Below, one piece after another: positions 6,945 to 14,600 of a stretch of DNA of 44,112 nt. Numbering within the stretch: the first letter of the stretch is position 1; every line of letters starts with the position of its first letter. The stretch is from Oscillospiraceae bacterium (GTDB lineage Bacteria > Bacillota > Clostridia > Oscillospirales > CAG-382). A program made the translations under genes and the position numbers. The notes beneath the pieces were generated by a model. It was not told where the DNA came from. It did no database searches and saw only the letters and a program-made list of their open reading frames with translations. The stretch lies in NCBI GenBank assembly GCA_022508745.1, contig JAFLUP010000013.1, positions 1-44,112 of the forward strand, given 5' to 3'.

Positions 6945-7020
6945 ATTCTTCCCCCGGAAAGCCACGGCGGGGATGAATATAAATTTTCCCTGAGGGGCTT
7001 TACCCTTGTGGGGGAAGAAT
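6945..7020 (+). other. Long nested intercistronic RNA hairpin before the major subunit
   Basis: The outer stem is a perfect 11-bp pair, ATTCTTCCCCC (6945-6955) with GGGGGAAGAAT (7010-7020). Inside it AAAGCC (6958-6963) pairs with GGCTTT (6996-7001), and inside that CGGGGA can pair with TCCCTG. The element has no T run, so it is unlikely to stop transcription. It stands 38 bases before the start of the next gene and could act as an mRNA processing or stabilising element. Confidence 0.6.
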
Positions 7021-7057
7021 TCAAAGCCGAAAGGCGAAATTTGAAAGGAGAAAACTC

Positions 7058-8047
7058 ATGAAAAAGAACAAAATGATGAGAATTGCCAGCGTTCTTCTGA
7101 TCGCGGTTCTTCTCTCTACCTGTGTGATCAGCGGCACGTTCGCGAAGTACGTGACCACCGGTGAAACCAGTGATCATGCACGCGTCGCGAAGTTCGGCGT
7201 GGTCATTGATGCAGAGGGTAGTCTGTTTGCCAATAGCTACGTGAATGTTGAGGATGGCAATACTCCCGGTGATAAGAACGCGGATAAAGCGCCCTTTACG
7301 GATCTGACCGTCGAATCCTCTAATGTGGGAAAAGAAGGCGAAATTAGCCAGCTGGTCGCACCTGGCACGGAGAATACTGAAGGCATTACCTTCTCCATCA
7401 CCGGTACTCCCGAAGTTGATGTCCGGATTAACATCAATTTCGACGAAGACAGCATGCGTGATGTTTTCCTTGCCGCGAGCGCTGGTCTGCCTGACATGAC
7501 TACCAGCAAGAAGAACGCTACCTTTGATTTGGATGATGACTATCATCCCGTCGTTTTCACCGTGACCGGTGATTTTGTTGAACATCAGTGGCAGGCTATC
7601 AAAAATTCTGCTGGCTTTGATTCTTTAGCAGCAAAGGAAAAGCAGACTTCTATTTCTGGTTCTATGGCGACCATCGTCAGCATCCTGGAAGAAGTGTTTG
7701 CCGGCGAAGATGACGAGGGCATCTATGTTGACGCAAACACCGATCTCGCTGAAGTGTTTGGTAGCTTTACTCTGACCTGGAAGTGGGCATTTGATGGTGC
7801 GCAGAAGCTGGATGACGTTAAATTTAACGCTAAAACGGTCGACAAGGCAGACACCCTGCTGGGCGATCTTGCAGCCCGTGATTTCGGTGATTTCACTTAC
7901 GAAGTCTACAAGAATGACGGCGAGACCTTGACCGATAAGTCCGAGGCGTTTATTGGCCTTGCGGCTGACGAGGAAGATTGGACGGCTGGCGATTACAACT
8001 TGGTTGTCTCCCTCAAGCTCACCCTCACCGTCACGCAGGTTGACTAA
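7058..8047 (+). CDS. SipW-dependent exported protein, TasA/camelysin-like (candidate major subunit)
   Basis: This 329-residue protein starts with Lys-rich MKKNKMMR, a hydrophobic stretch (9-26) and GTFAKYVTTGETSDHARVAK. Cleavage after Ala29 is expected from the SipW-type signal pattern seen in TasA and CalY relatives. The mature part is acidic and predicted beta-rich, with a VAPGTENTEGITFSITGTPE block typical of a widespread, uncharacterised clostridial family. There is no sorting motif. Third-position bases are visibly less GC-rich than in neighbouring genes, as in highly expressed genes. The ribosome site is GAAAGGAG and a nested hairpin lies upstream, all suggesting the most abundant product of the operon. 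Fibre formation is inferred, not shown. Confidence 0.85.
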   Translation: MKKNKMMRIASVLLIAVLLSTCVISGTFAKYVTTGETSDHARVAKFGVVIDAEGSLFANSYVNVEDGNTPGDKNADKAPFTDLTVESSNVGKEGEISQLVAPGTENTEGITFSITGTPEVDVRININFDEDSMRDVFLAASAGLPDMTTSKKNATFDLDDDYHPVVFTVTGDFVEHQWQAIKNSAGFDSLAAKEKQTSISGSMATIVSILEEVFAGEDDEGIYVDANTDLAEVFGSFTLTWKWAFDGAQKLDDVKFNAKTVDKADTLLGDLAARDFGDFTYEVYKNDGETLTDKSEAFIGLAADEEDWTAGDYNLVVSLKLTLTVTQVD

Positions 8048-8051
8048 TTTA

Positions 8052-8175
8052 CAGATTACGCTAATCTGACTTAAGTCTACTTAACCGAACCGCGCGGCCG
8101 TATGTGGCTGCGGCTGCGCGGCTTCGGCGTTTCAGAAAGCCCGAACGCCCAAGAGTATGTTCGGACTGTCTGAAA
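8052..8175 (+). other. Structured intercistronic region between subunit and PPQTG genes
   Basis: Four pairings line up: CAGATTA/TAATCTG with a CGC loop (8052-8068); the palindrome TTAAGT-CT-ACTTAA (about 8072-8085); CCGCGC/GCGCGG (about 8091-8121); and a two-part stem TTTCAGA/TCTGAAA enclosing CCGAAC/GTTCGG (8130-8175). No strong T run follows. The gap 8048-8216 therefore holds RNA structure and no gene. Confidence 0.55.
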
Positions 8176-8216
8176 TTCCGAAGCACAACCATCATCACCG
8201 AAAGGAGGAGCCGGAA

Positions 8217-9212
8217 ATGAAAAACGTTCGCAAACACGGAACGGCAGGGATCGGCATGCTTGTTGTGATCCTTATTTTGTGTAATCTGGCATGCCTCACG
8301 GTGATGTGCAGTAGGGTGATCGGCTACACGCAGGCAAAATTTGTCAACGTCATGCCCATCGACCAACAGACTGTGATCGGGGCGGAGCCGCCGGCAGGAA
8401 CCGATTCTTCCGCCGAAGCGGATCCCTCACGAGCGGATTCCTCCGCGGAATCCTCTGTCGAGGCTCCCATCGTCAACCCCGCTCCCGGCGATGCTTCCTC
8501 CGAATCTTCCGACGAACCCTCCTCCGGCGGGCAGACCATGCAGGCGCACCCGGAGTTCCACATGGAACACGACGTGGAGATCTTCAAGTTCTCCTACGAC
8601 GAAACCGGGAAGATCACGGTCGTCGGGATGGAAGGGAATGAGGATCACCTCATCGCCCCCGGCACGTCCAATCTGTACCAATTCACCCTCGCCAATACCG
8701 GCGACGTGGCGCTGGATTACACCCTGACCATGGAAGCCTACGTGACGGGAACGGATCTGTGGATCCCCGTCAACGCCCGCGTGTGGGATTACACCAACAA
8801 GTATCTGGTCGGTTCTGCCGAGGAAATGCCGGACGTCATGGAGCTGAACACCGTGGATGAAAAAGGTGTGCTGGGCGCCGGGAAATACGCCGTCTACAAT
8901 CTGGAATGGGAATGGCCCTTCGAGCGGGAAGACGAAAACGGTGAAATCGCCGCCAACGATCAATACGACACCATGCTGGGCAACCTTGCGGTGGATGAGG
9001 AGCTGGTGCTGCATATTGTCATCCGCACCACCGCGGAGTATGATGAGGATCCCGATCACCAGGGCGGGCTGGATAAGCCGCCCCAGACCGGCGACGACGC
9101 GCCCATCGTGATCCTTTGCGTCCTGTTCGGCGCTTCCTTTGTGGGGATCTGCGCCATGGGGATCGTACTCATCCTTTCCAAACGCAAAAAGGATCATGCG
9201 GAACAAAAATGA
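8217..9212 (+). CDS. Wall-anchored surface protein with PPQTG sorting signal
   Basis: This 331-residue protein has an N-terminal membrane/signal segment (about 12-32). A Ser/Ala/Glu/Pro-rich linker of about 50 residues follows, then a beta-rich domain (about 110-285, with HLIAPGTSNLYQFTLANTGD, a pattern shared with TasA-like proteins) and a C-terminal sorting signal: PPQTGDD at 288, a hydrophobic stretch, then KRKKD. Sortase-mediated attachment to the wall is therefore expected, and the sortase B of the same operon is the natural enzyme. It could be the base or anchor that holds a fibre to the cell, as TapA does in Bacillus, though it is not homologous as far as I can see. AAAGGAGGAG precedes the ATG at 8217. 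Confidence 0.85.
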   Translation: MKNVRKHGTAGIGMLVVILILCNLACLTVMCSRVIGYTQAKFVNVMPIDQQTVIGAEPPAGTDSSAEADPSRADSSAESSVEAPIVNPAPGDASSESSDEPSSGGQTMQAHPEFHMEHDVEIFKFSYDETGKITVVGMEGNEDHLIAPGTSNLYQFTLANTGDVALDYTLTMEAYVTGTDLWIPVNARVWDYTNKYLVGSAEEMPDVMELNTVDEKGVLGAGKYAVYNLEWEWPFEREDENGEIAANDQYDTMLGNLAVDEELVLHIVIRTTAEYDEDPDHQGGLDKPPQTGDDAPIVILCVLFGASFVGICAMGIVLILSKRKKDHAEQK

Positions 9213-9766
9213 GTAAAGCCAAAAAGCGGTTAAAACTGGTGGGACGGGTGGCGCTGATCCTGTTGATCAGCCTGCTTGTGGGCTTCCGGCTGTATAGCTG
9301 GAACGCGCGGGCGATCGGTGGGAACCTGATGCCCATGCCCTTCGGTTGGGGCGTTTCCGTGGTGCTTTCCGGCAGCATGGAGCCGGCGCTCTCGGTGGAT
9401 GATCTGGTGCTCCTCCATTCCGTGGAGACATACGAGGTAGGGGACATCGTGGTGTATCAGGAAGGCACGTCCTCCCTTGTGATCCACAGGATCGTCTCCA
9501 TAGACGGCGAAACGGTCGTCACCATGGGGGATAACAACGACGCGCCGGACGATCCCATCAACATGAAAGCCATCAAGGGAAAAGCGGTGGCGAGCATCCC
9601 GTTCGTGGGGATCGTGGTGAATTTTCTGCAATCCACGTTGGGATTCCTGCTCATCCTCATCGCGGCGATCCTGCTGTTCGAGCTGCCTTATCTGATGCAG
9701 CGCAAAAAAGCGACGGACGAACAGGAAAAAATCAAAGAGGAAATCAGAAAGCTGAAAGGCGAATAA
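9209..9766 (+). CDS. sipW: SipW-type signal peptidase I (second copy)
   Basis: At 185 residues it is the shorter and more typical SipW form. A membrane segment at about 11-28 precedes the catalytic domain, with Ser56 in VVLSGSMEPAL, His93 in LVIHRIV and Asp108/Asp111 in TMGDNND. A second membrane segment lies at about 138-160 and a Lys/Glu-rich tail follows. The start overlaps the stop of the PPQTG gene (ATGA), so the two are translationally coupled. It differs clearly from the first copy in sequence and lacks the Ala/Pro tail, so the two probably have different partners. The track start at 9116 lies inside the upstream gene and was not used. Confidence 0.92.
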   Translation: MSKAKKRLKLVGRVALILLISLLVGFRLYSWNARAIGGNLMPMPFGWGVSVVLSGSMEPALSVDDLVLLHSVETYEVGDIVVYQEGTSSLVIHRIVSIDGETVVTMGDNNDAPDDPINMKAIKGKAVASIPFVGIVVNFLQSTLGFLLILIAAILLFELPYLMQRKKATDEQEKIKEEIRKLKGE

Positions 9767-9802
9767 AGGGTCGCCAGCGACCCAAGAAAGGAGAGGTTGA
9801 CC

Positions 9803-10426
9803 GTGAAAACCGCAAACAACGCGAGGTACACAAAGCGTCCCGCCGGTGGTGTTCTGTATTGGGCGGTCAGCGTTCTTCTCGTGCTTACCTTGTTTACCAC
9901 GTGGATGGCCTGCGGGCTGTTCGCGAAGTATCTTTCCACCAATGACGAGCTCGACTCTGCGCGCGTTGCCGCTACGGGGGTCAAGACGTTTGAATTGCTG
10001 GAGCATAAGGTGAAAAACGTGTCGGAAACGGATCCCACCGCCGTGTATGAGTTCGTGAAAGACGAATTCACTTCGAAAGGCAACACATACGACACGGTTC
10101 CCCCCGGGTATGATCTTCCCAAGGATCCGTTCGTCCGGTTGGAGCTTGTGGACGCCGAGGTGGACTATCGGCTGTACGTCCGCGTGACCAAATCCGAGGA
10201 TTTCCCGGATACCATTGATGTGAAGCTGCGGGACTGCTGGCAGCCGGTTCCGGGACAGAAAGACGTCTATGTTTACGACGGATATTTCGACGCGGGGCAG
10301 AATTACGACTGCACCGGGGACAAAGTGATCTATATTTTGGACAATAATTTGCTCTACGTCAGCCAGTATTACGCCGGGGAAACCTTTGACCTTTCCTTCG
10401 AGGCGTGGCTTGCGCAGGTGGATTAA
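9803..10426 (+). CDS. SipW-dependent exported protein, FAKY type (207 aa)
   Basis: A basic N-terminus, a membrane segment (about 18-36) and CGLFAKYLSTNDELDSARVA mirror the signal region of the 7058 protein, so a SipW-type cleavage after Ala is expected. The mature part is about 165 residues, acidic and rich in Tyr and Val, and predicted as beta strands (VDYRLYVRVTKSEDFPDTID). There is no sorting signal. I start at GTG 9803, 8-10 bases after AAAGGAGAG; TTG at 9797 is too close to that site. It is likely a minor subunit or adaptor of the same structure. Confidence 0.8.
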   Translation: MKTANNARYTKRPAGGVLYWAVSVLLVLTLFTTWMACGLFAKYLSTNDELDSARVAATGVKTFELLEHKVKNVSETDPTAVYEFVKDEFTSKGNTYDTVPPGYDLPKDPFVRLELVDAEVDYRLYVRVTKSEDFPDTIDVKLRDCWQPVPGQKDVYVYDGYFDAGQNYDCTGDKVIYILDNNLLYVSQYYAGETFDLSFEAWLAQVD

Positions 10427-10462
10427 CGGCATATCCGAATGATTCGGAAAGGAGTTGGTATA

Positions 10463-11089
10463 TTGAAGCGAAAAACGATACGGCGTTCGTGGCAGGTGCT
10501 TCTGGTGGTCGCTTTGGTGCTTGTCACCGCGGTCGCAGTGCCCGTTTTTGCCCGCTATATCAAGAAAACCAACATGGTGACAAATACCTTTTCTCCTGCC
10601 GATACCAGTGATCCCGTGATCGAAGAAGATTTCAAGGACAACGTAAAGAAGGACGTGTGCGTTTCCGTTGGCGAATTGAAGTATCCGGTTTTTGTGCGCG
10701 TTTCGATCGTTATCACTTGGAAGGATGCCAACGACATCGTTCATTTCCAAAAACCGGTGAAAGACACCGACTATGAGCTGGTGCTTGGTGAGGACGATTG
10801 GGACTACAACGCGAAAGACGGATATTATTATTACAAATATCCCGTCCCCAGCAAGGGAAAGACCACGGCTCTGATCAAATCCTGTACGCAGCTTCCGGAC
10901 GCTGAACCGCCGGAGGGTTATACCTTAAGCGTGGAAATCATCGCCCAGACCGTACAAGCGGTAGGCTTTACGGACGGGGACGGATCGGATCCCGATACGG
11001 AGATTCCCGCTTATCAGGACGCCTGGGAAACCTCCTGGACGCCGTCAGAAAGACCCGGTACCGACGAGGGAGAGAATGTAGAGCCGTAA
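10463..11089 (+). CDS. SipW-dependent exported protein, FARY type (208 aa)
   Basis: The signal region is KRKTIRR, a hydrophobic stretch (about 10-26) and VPVFARYIKKTNMVTNTFSP, a variant of the FAKY pattern. The mature domain is beta-rich with the blocks YPVFVRVSIVITWKDAND and YYYYKYPVPSKGKTTALI, which I know from many uncharacterised clostridial proteins encoded beside SipW. The acidic C-terminus ends without a sorting motif. TTG 10463 is chosen because AAAGGAG lies 9 bases before it, while ATG 10439 has no ribosome site. It is the last gene of the operon and a terminator follows. Confidence 0.82.
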   Translation: MKRKTIRRSWQVLLVVALVLVTAVAVPVFARYIKKTNMVTNTFSPADTSDPVIEEDFKDNVKKDVCVSVGELKYPVFVRVSIVITWKDANDIVHFQKPVKDTDYELVLGEDDWDYNAKDGYYYYKYPVPSKGKTTALIKSCTQLPDAEPPEGYTLSVEIIAQTVQAVGFTDGDGSDPDTEIPAYQDAWETSWTPSERPGTDEGENVEP

Positions 11090-11125
11090 CTCCCATCGCG
11101 TCCCGTACCCGTAAGAAACCGATGA

Positions 11126-11171
11126 GAGCGCCTGACGCAGAGAGCATCTCCGCGAAGGCGCTTTTCTTTTT
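11126..11171 (+). terminator. Terminator of the sortase/SipW operon
   Basis: AGCGCCT (11127-11133) pairs with AGGCGCT (11156-11162) around an inner GAGA/TCTC stem, followed by TTTCTTTTT. Confidence 0.9.
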
Positions 11172-11257
11172 GCGGAGCGAGGCGCGTGACGCCTCGCTCC
11201 GCAAGCGGGCATAGCGTCGCAAGCCGCTCACACTCACAGCGGGCATAGTGCCGTAAG
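11172..11257. repeat. 12-bp palindrome plus two copies of a 20-bp repeat
   Basis: GCGGAGCGAGGC pairs perfectly with GCCTCGCTCCGC (11172-11202, 7-base loop). It is followed by two copies of AGCGGGCATAG-(C/T)G-(T/C)CG-(C/T)AAG at 11204-11223 and 11238-11257, 34 bases apart. No coding sequence is supported here. Confidence 0.6.
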
Positions 11258-11274
11258 ACACGCATATCAGCAGC

Positions 11275-11300
11275 GGACACCCCGACGGGGTCCCTTTTTT
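11275..11300 (+). terminator. Terminator-like hairpin in the intergenic repeat region
   Basis: GGAC-A-CCCC pairs with GGGG-TCC around GAC, followed by C and six T residues. There is no gene directly upstream, so it may back up the operon terminator or end a short RNA. Confidence 0.7.
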
Positions 11301-11375
11301 CTCCCTGTGGGAAATCCTCCCTGTGGAATCCTCCCTGCGGGAAATCCTCCCTGCGGGAGATCCTCCTGCGGGAGG
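11301..11375. repeat. Tandem array of five CTCCC-TGC-GGGAG mini-hairpins
   Basis: The units begin at 11301, 11317, 11331, 11347 and 11363, with a period of 14-16 bases. Each is CTCCCTG(T/C)GGGAAATC or a close variant, and each is itself an inverted repeat with a three-base loop. The ORFs crossing it in several frames are low-complexity artefacts. Confidence 0.8.
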
Positions 11376-11544
11376 GGCGTGCAAGGCTTTGAGCGCCTCC
11401 GTGCCGCGGAAGAGGGAAGTGACAAGGGGAAGGGGGAGATGCGCAGACGCGCGTTCACAGGCCGCCTTGCGCGGCGTGGAAGGACGCGCGCTGTGGTGCG
11501 CCGTGTAAGCCTCTCTGCGTCCTATCCTTCTTGCTTGCGCCCCT

Positions 11545-11592
11545 CTACATGGCGCCCTACATGGCGCCCCACACGGTGCCTTACACGGCTGC
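11545..11592. repeat. Four tandem 12-bp repeats
   Basis: CTACATGGCGCC occurs twice exactly, followed by the diverged units CCACACGGTGCC and TTACACGGCTGC. The surrounding stretch 11376-11620 has no gene that I can support. Confidence 0.75.
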
Positions 11593-11624
11593 ACGGTCGG
11601 TTCTTTTCATGACAGGGAAATAAC

Positions 11625-11660
11625 AATGGCGGATGGGGGTTAGCCCATCCGCCATTTTTT
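11625..11660. terminator. Terminator hairpin between the operon side and the subtilase gene
   Basis: AATGGCGGATGGG pairs with CCCATCCGCCATT. It has six T residues on the plus-strand side and the weaker TTGTTATTT on the minus-strand side. It lies 33 bases after the stop of the minus-strand subtilase gene, so it may end that transcript as well as readthrough from the other side. Confidence 0.85.
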
Positions 11661-11693
11661 GCAAAGATTGCTATGAATCAGGCAATTCCGTGA

Positions 11694-14600
11694 TTATTTG
11701 CCGTTATCCAGCGCCTTGCGGGGAACCATGATGATCGCATACAGACCGAACACGGAGAGCAGGATCAACGCCGCCCAGAGGGCGAAGTTGCTGTTGTCGC
11801 CGGTTTCCGGAGAATGCGGATCGTCCGGAGTGCTGGGATCGTCAGACGTGCCGGGATCGTCCGCGCCGGTTGCGGGAATATCCTTGACGTCCTTGGTATC
11901 GGTGTAGGTCTCACCGTTGAATTCCACCGTCGCGGTGTAGGTGGTGGTGCCGTCCTCGGTTTCCGTTGCGGGCGTCTTCACTTCGCTTGTGACGGTCGCA
12001 TCCACCGTTTCGGTGTGGGTCTCGTCATGCTCGCAGGTGAAGGTGGCCTTTGCGGTCTTACCGTCTTCGGACCAGGTGAATTCTACCTTCCAAGCATGGC
12101 CGGTAGCGGGGATCACGACGGTCTGGAAGGTCTCGCCGCAGTCGTCGCAGACCAGGATCACGGAGCCGTCCTCTTCGCAGGTGGCTTCGGTGACGGTCGC
12201 TTCGCTGCAAACGTGCTCGCCGGTAGCGGGAATCACTTCCGTGTACAGGAGTTCGTTGCAGACCTTGCAGTACACTTCAGCCTTGCCGTCCTTCGTGCAG
12301 GTCGGGAGCGTAACATCCACGCGGTACTCGGTGTGACCGGTTGCGCGGACGTCAACGACGTCCTTCGTGTCGGTGAAGGTCTGGCCGTCGTACTCAACCG
12401 TTGCAGTGTAAGTCGTCGTGCCGTCTTCCGTGCAGGTCGGCCCGTTGCCTTCCTTCACTTCGCCGGTAACGGTCGCTTCCACGGTTTCGGTATGCTCGGT
12501 GTTGTACTCGCAGGTGAGGGTAGCCGTTGCGGACTTGCCGTCTGTGGACCAAACGAACTCTGCGGTCCAGGAGTGGAATTCCACTTCGGTTTCCGTGGTG
12601 CTTTCGGTCTTGTCGGTGCCATCCTGCAGGACATCCAGTGCGATGGATGCCAGATGCTTGCCGGCTTCCTTGTCGATGGAGAATACCACCGTCAGGACGA
12701 CCGTATCCGCTTCATCCTCGTCGGCGTAGCCCACATGGATGGTGCCCGCTTCTTCGTCAACTACATAGCTGACGAGCAGGTCGCCTTCCTCTGCGGATTC
12801 GAAGTGCATGATTTCGGGATCGTAGTTGAGAATGAACTCGCCGTTGGTGCTTGCGGAAGCATAAACGGGAACGGTCACGGTGCCTGCTTCAGTATCCACA
12901 ACGACGCCGTTGGTCTCTGCCGCGTCATCGTCCGTCTCGGGGATCTCGATGCTGTTGAGGCTGCCCATGATCGCGAGAGCTCTCTCGGTGGAGATCGTCT
13001 CGGCGGAGGAAGCGTCGACCTTCACGGTAACGGTTTCCATGGAAACCTTTTCCTTGTCGGCCGCATTGTCGATGGTCTCGTTGGTGTGGACTTCAAGGAA
13101 CAGACCGGGCCATACGCCGTCGCCGAAGTCGCCCAGGTAGTCCATGGTGCGGTAGAAGGAGCCCGCATCGCCATCCTCCAGCAGGACGCGGATGACTTCG
13201 TTGGTGTCACCGGTCATGAGGGAGATGTAGAGGGCGCCGTCATCGCCAACCACCATGTTGGAGTAGCTTTCGCCGTTGTATCCGACGTAAGCGAGGTTGA
13301 TGCCGAGGGGATACATGGTCATCAGGAAGCCTGCGCCTCCGGAAACCATGTCGCAGCGCAGCGCGTAGCTCTGGGTAGCGCCCGTATACAGGATCCACAA
13401 CATGTAATCGCCGGAATATCCGCTATCTTCCCATGCCTCGTTCTGAACAGCCAGCAGCGTGGGATAACCGTAGGTTCTGGCAGCCCAGTAGGAGCTCAGG
13501 TTCCAGCCGGAGAGCTGCGGATCGAAGGGATCTTCTTCCATCAGCAGGTAGGACTGACCCTTCGCGGTCCAGAAGAGAGCCTCGTCAGCCGAAGCATAGG
13601 CGATATCGTTGATATAGAAGCCGGTGTAATCGGTACCGCTTGCGCTCGCGATCACTTTGCCGTCGTAGCCCACCTGATAGATGGTGTAGTCTTCATCCAA
13701 CGTGAAGTAGCTGTTGCCGTCGATGGGAGTCACAGCCACAGGATAGATGGTCTCGGACTTCTCGTCGGGCTTGTAGGACAGCATGCCTTCATCGAAGTTG
13801 TATTCGAAGAACTTGGCATAGCCGTTTTCGTCGCCCAGAACGCCGGTAGCCGTGACCGGGATACCGTAGACATTGACTTCGCAGGTAGCAGTCAGATGCT
13901 CGCCCGCTTCGTTGGTGCCAACGGTGGTAGCGGTAATGGTTGCATCGCCCTTGCCCACAGCGTTGATCACGCCGTTTTCGTCCACGGTCACGATGCTCTC
14001 GTCGCTGGAGGACCAGGTCACACCGTCGGCGCCGTCAACAAGGTTGTAGGGACCGACAACGGCTTCCAACTGGTCGCTGCTGCCGATGATCATGGAAATC
14101 TCGTCGTAGGAGAGCTCGATGCTGCCCACATATTCGGTGAACGACACGTCACCGACGGGGAAGCGCAGGGAAGTCATGTTGCCGGAGGCGTCGGTGACTT
14201 CCAGACGGTAGATGCTGTCGGGCAGAGGTTTGTCGGTCAATACGTTGCCGCCAAACCGCAGGTCGCCGCCGTCAAAGGTAACCGTGGCAGACGTGCCGGA
14301 AATGGTCAGGGTCTGCACGGGGTTGGACGTGCGGTTGACTACATAGTTCTCATCATAAAGAACCGCTTTGGCAAGACCCTTGTTGTCGGTGAGTTCTGCA
14401 GTGAGGATACGGCCCTTGCCGGTTTCATCGGTCTTTGCGGTGGTTTCCTCGACGCTGACGATCACCGGGGGTTCCTGGTCAAGCTCCAGCTTGGTGGTCA
14501 GGATCGCGCCCTTGCCCAGCTCGCCGTTGGAGTTGTCGCCGTCGGTCAGCGCGTCCCAATCGTAGCCGTACTGCTCATAGTACTCGGGAGCCAGGATCAG

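Noticed and set aside
5266-11089. Classical sortase-assembled pilus
   Set aside because: The sortase is class B, not class C, and no subunit combines a pilin motif with a sorting signal; three of the exported proteins have no sorting signal.
11090-11620. Short ORFs in the intergenic repeat region, for example 11307-11612
   Set aside because: They run through tandem repeats and hairpins, occur in several frames at once and lack ribosome sites.
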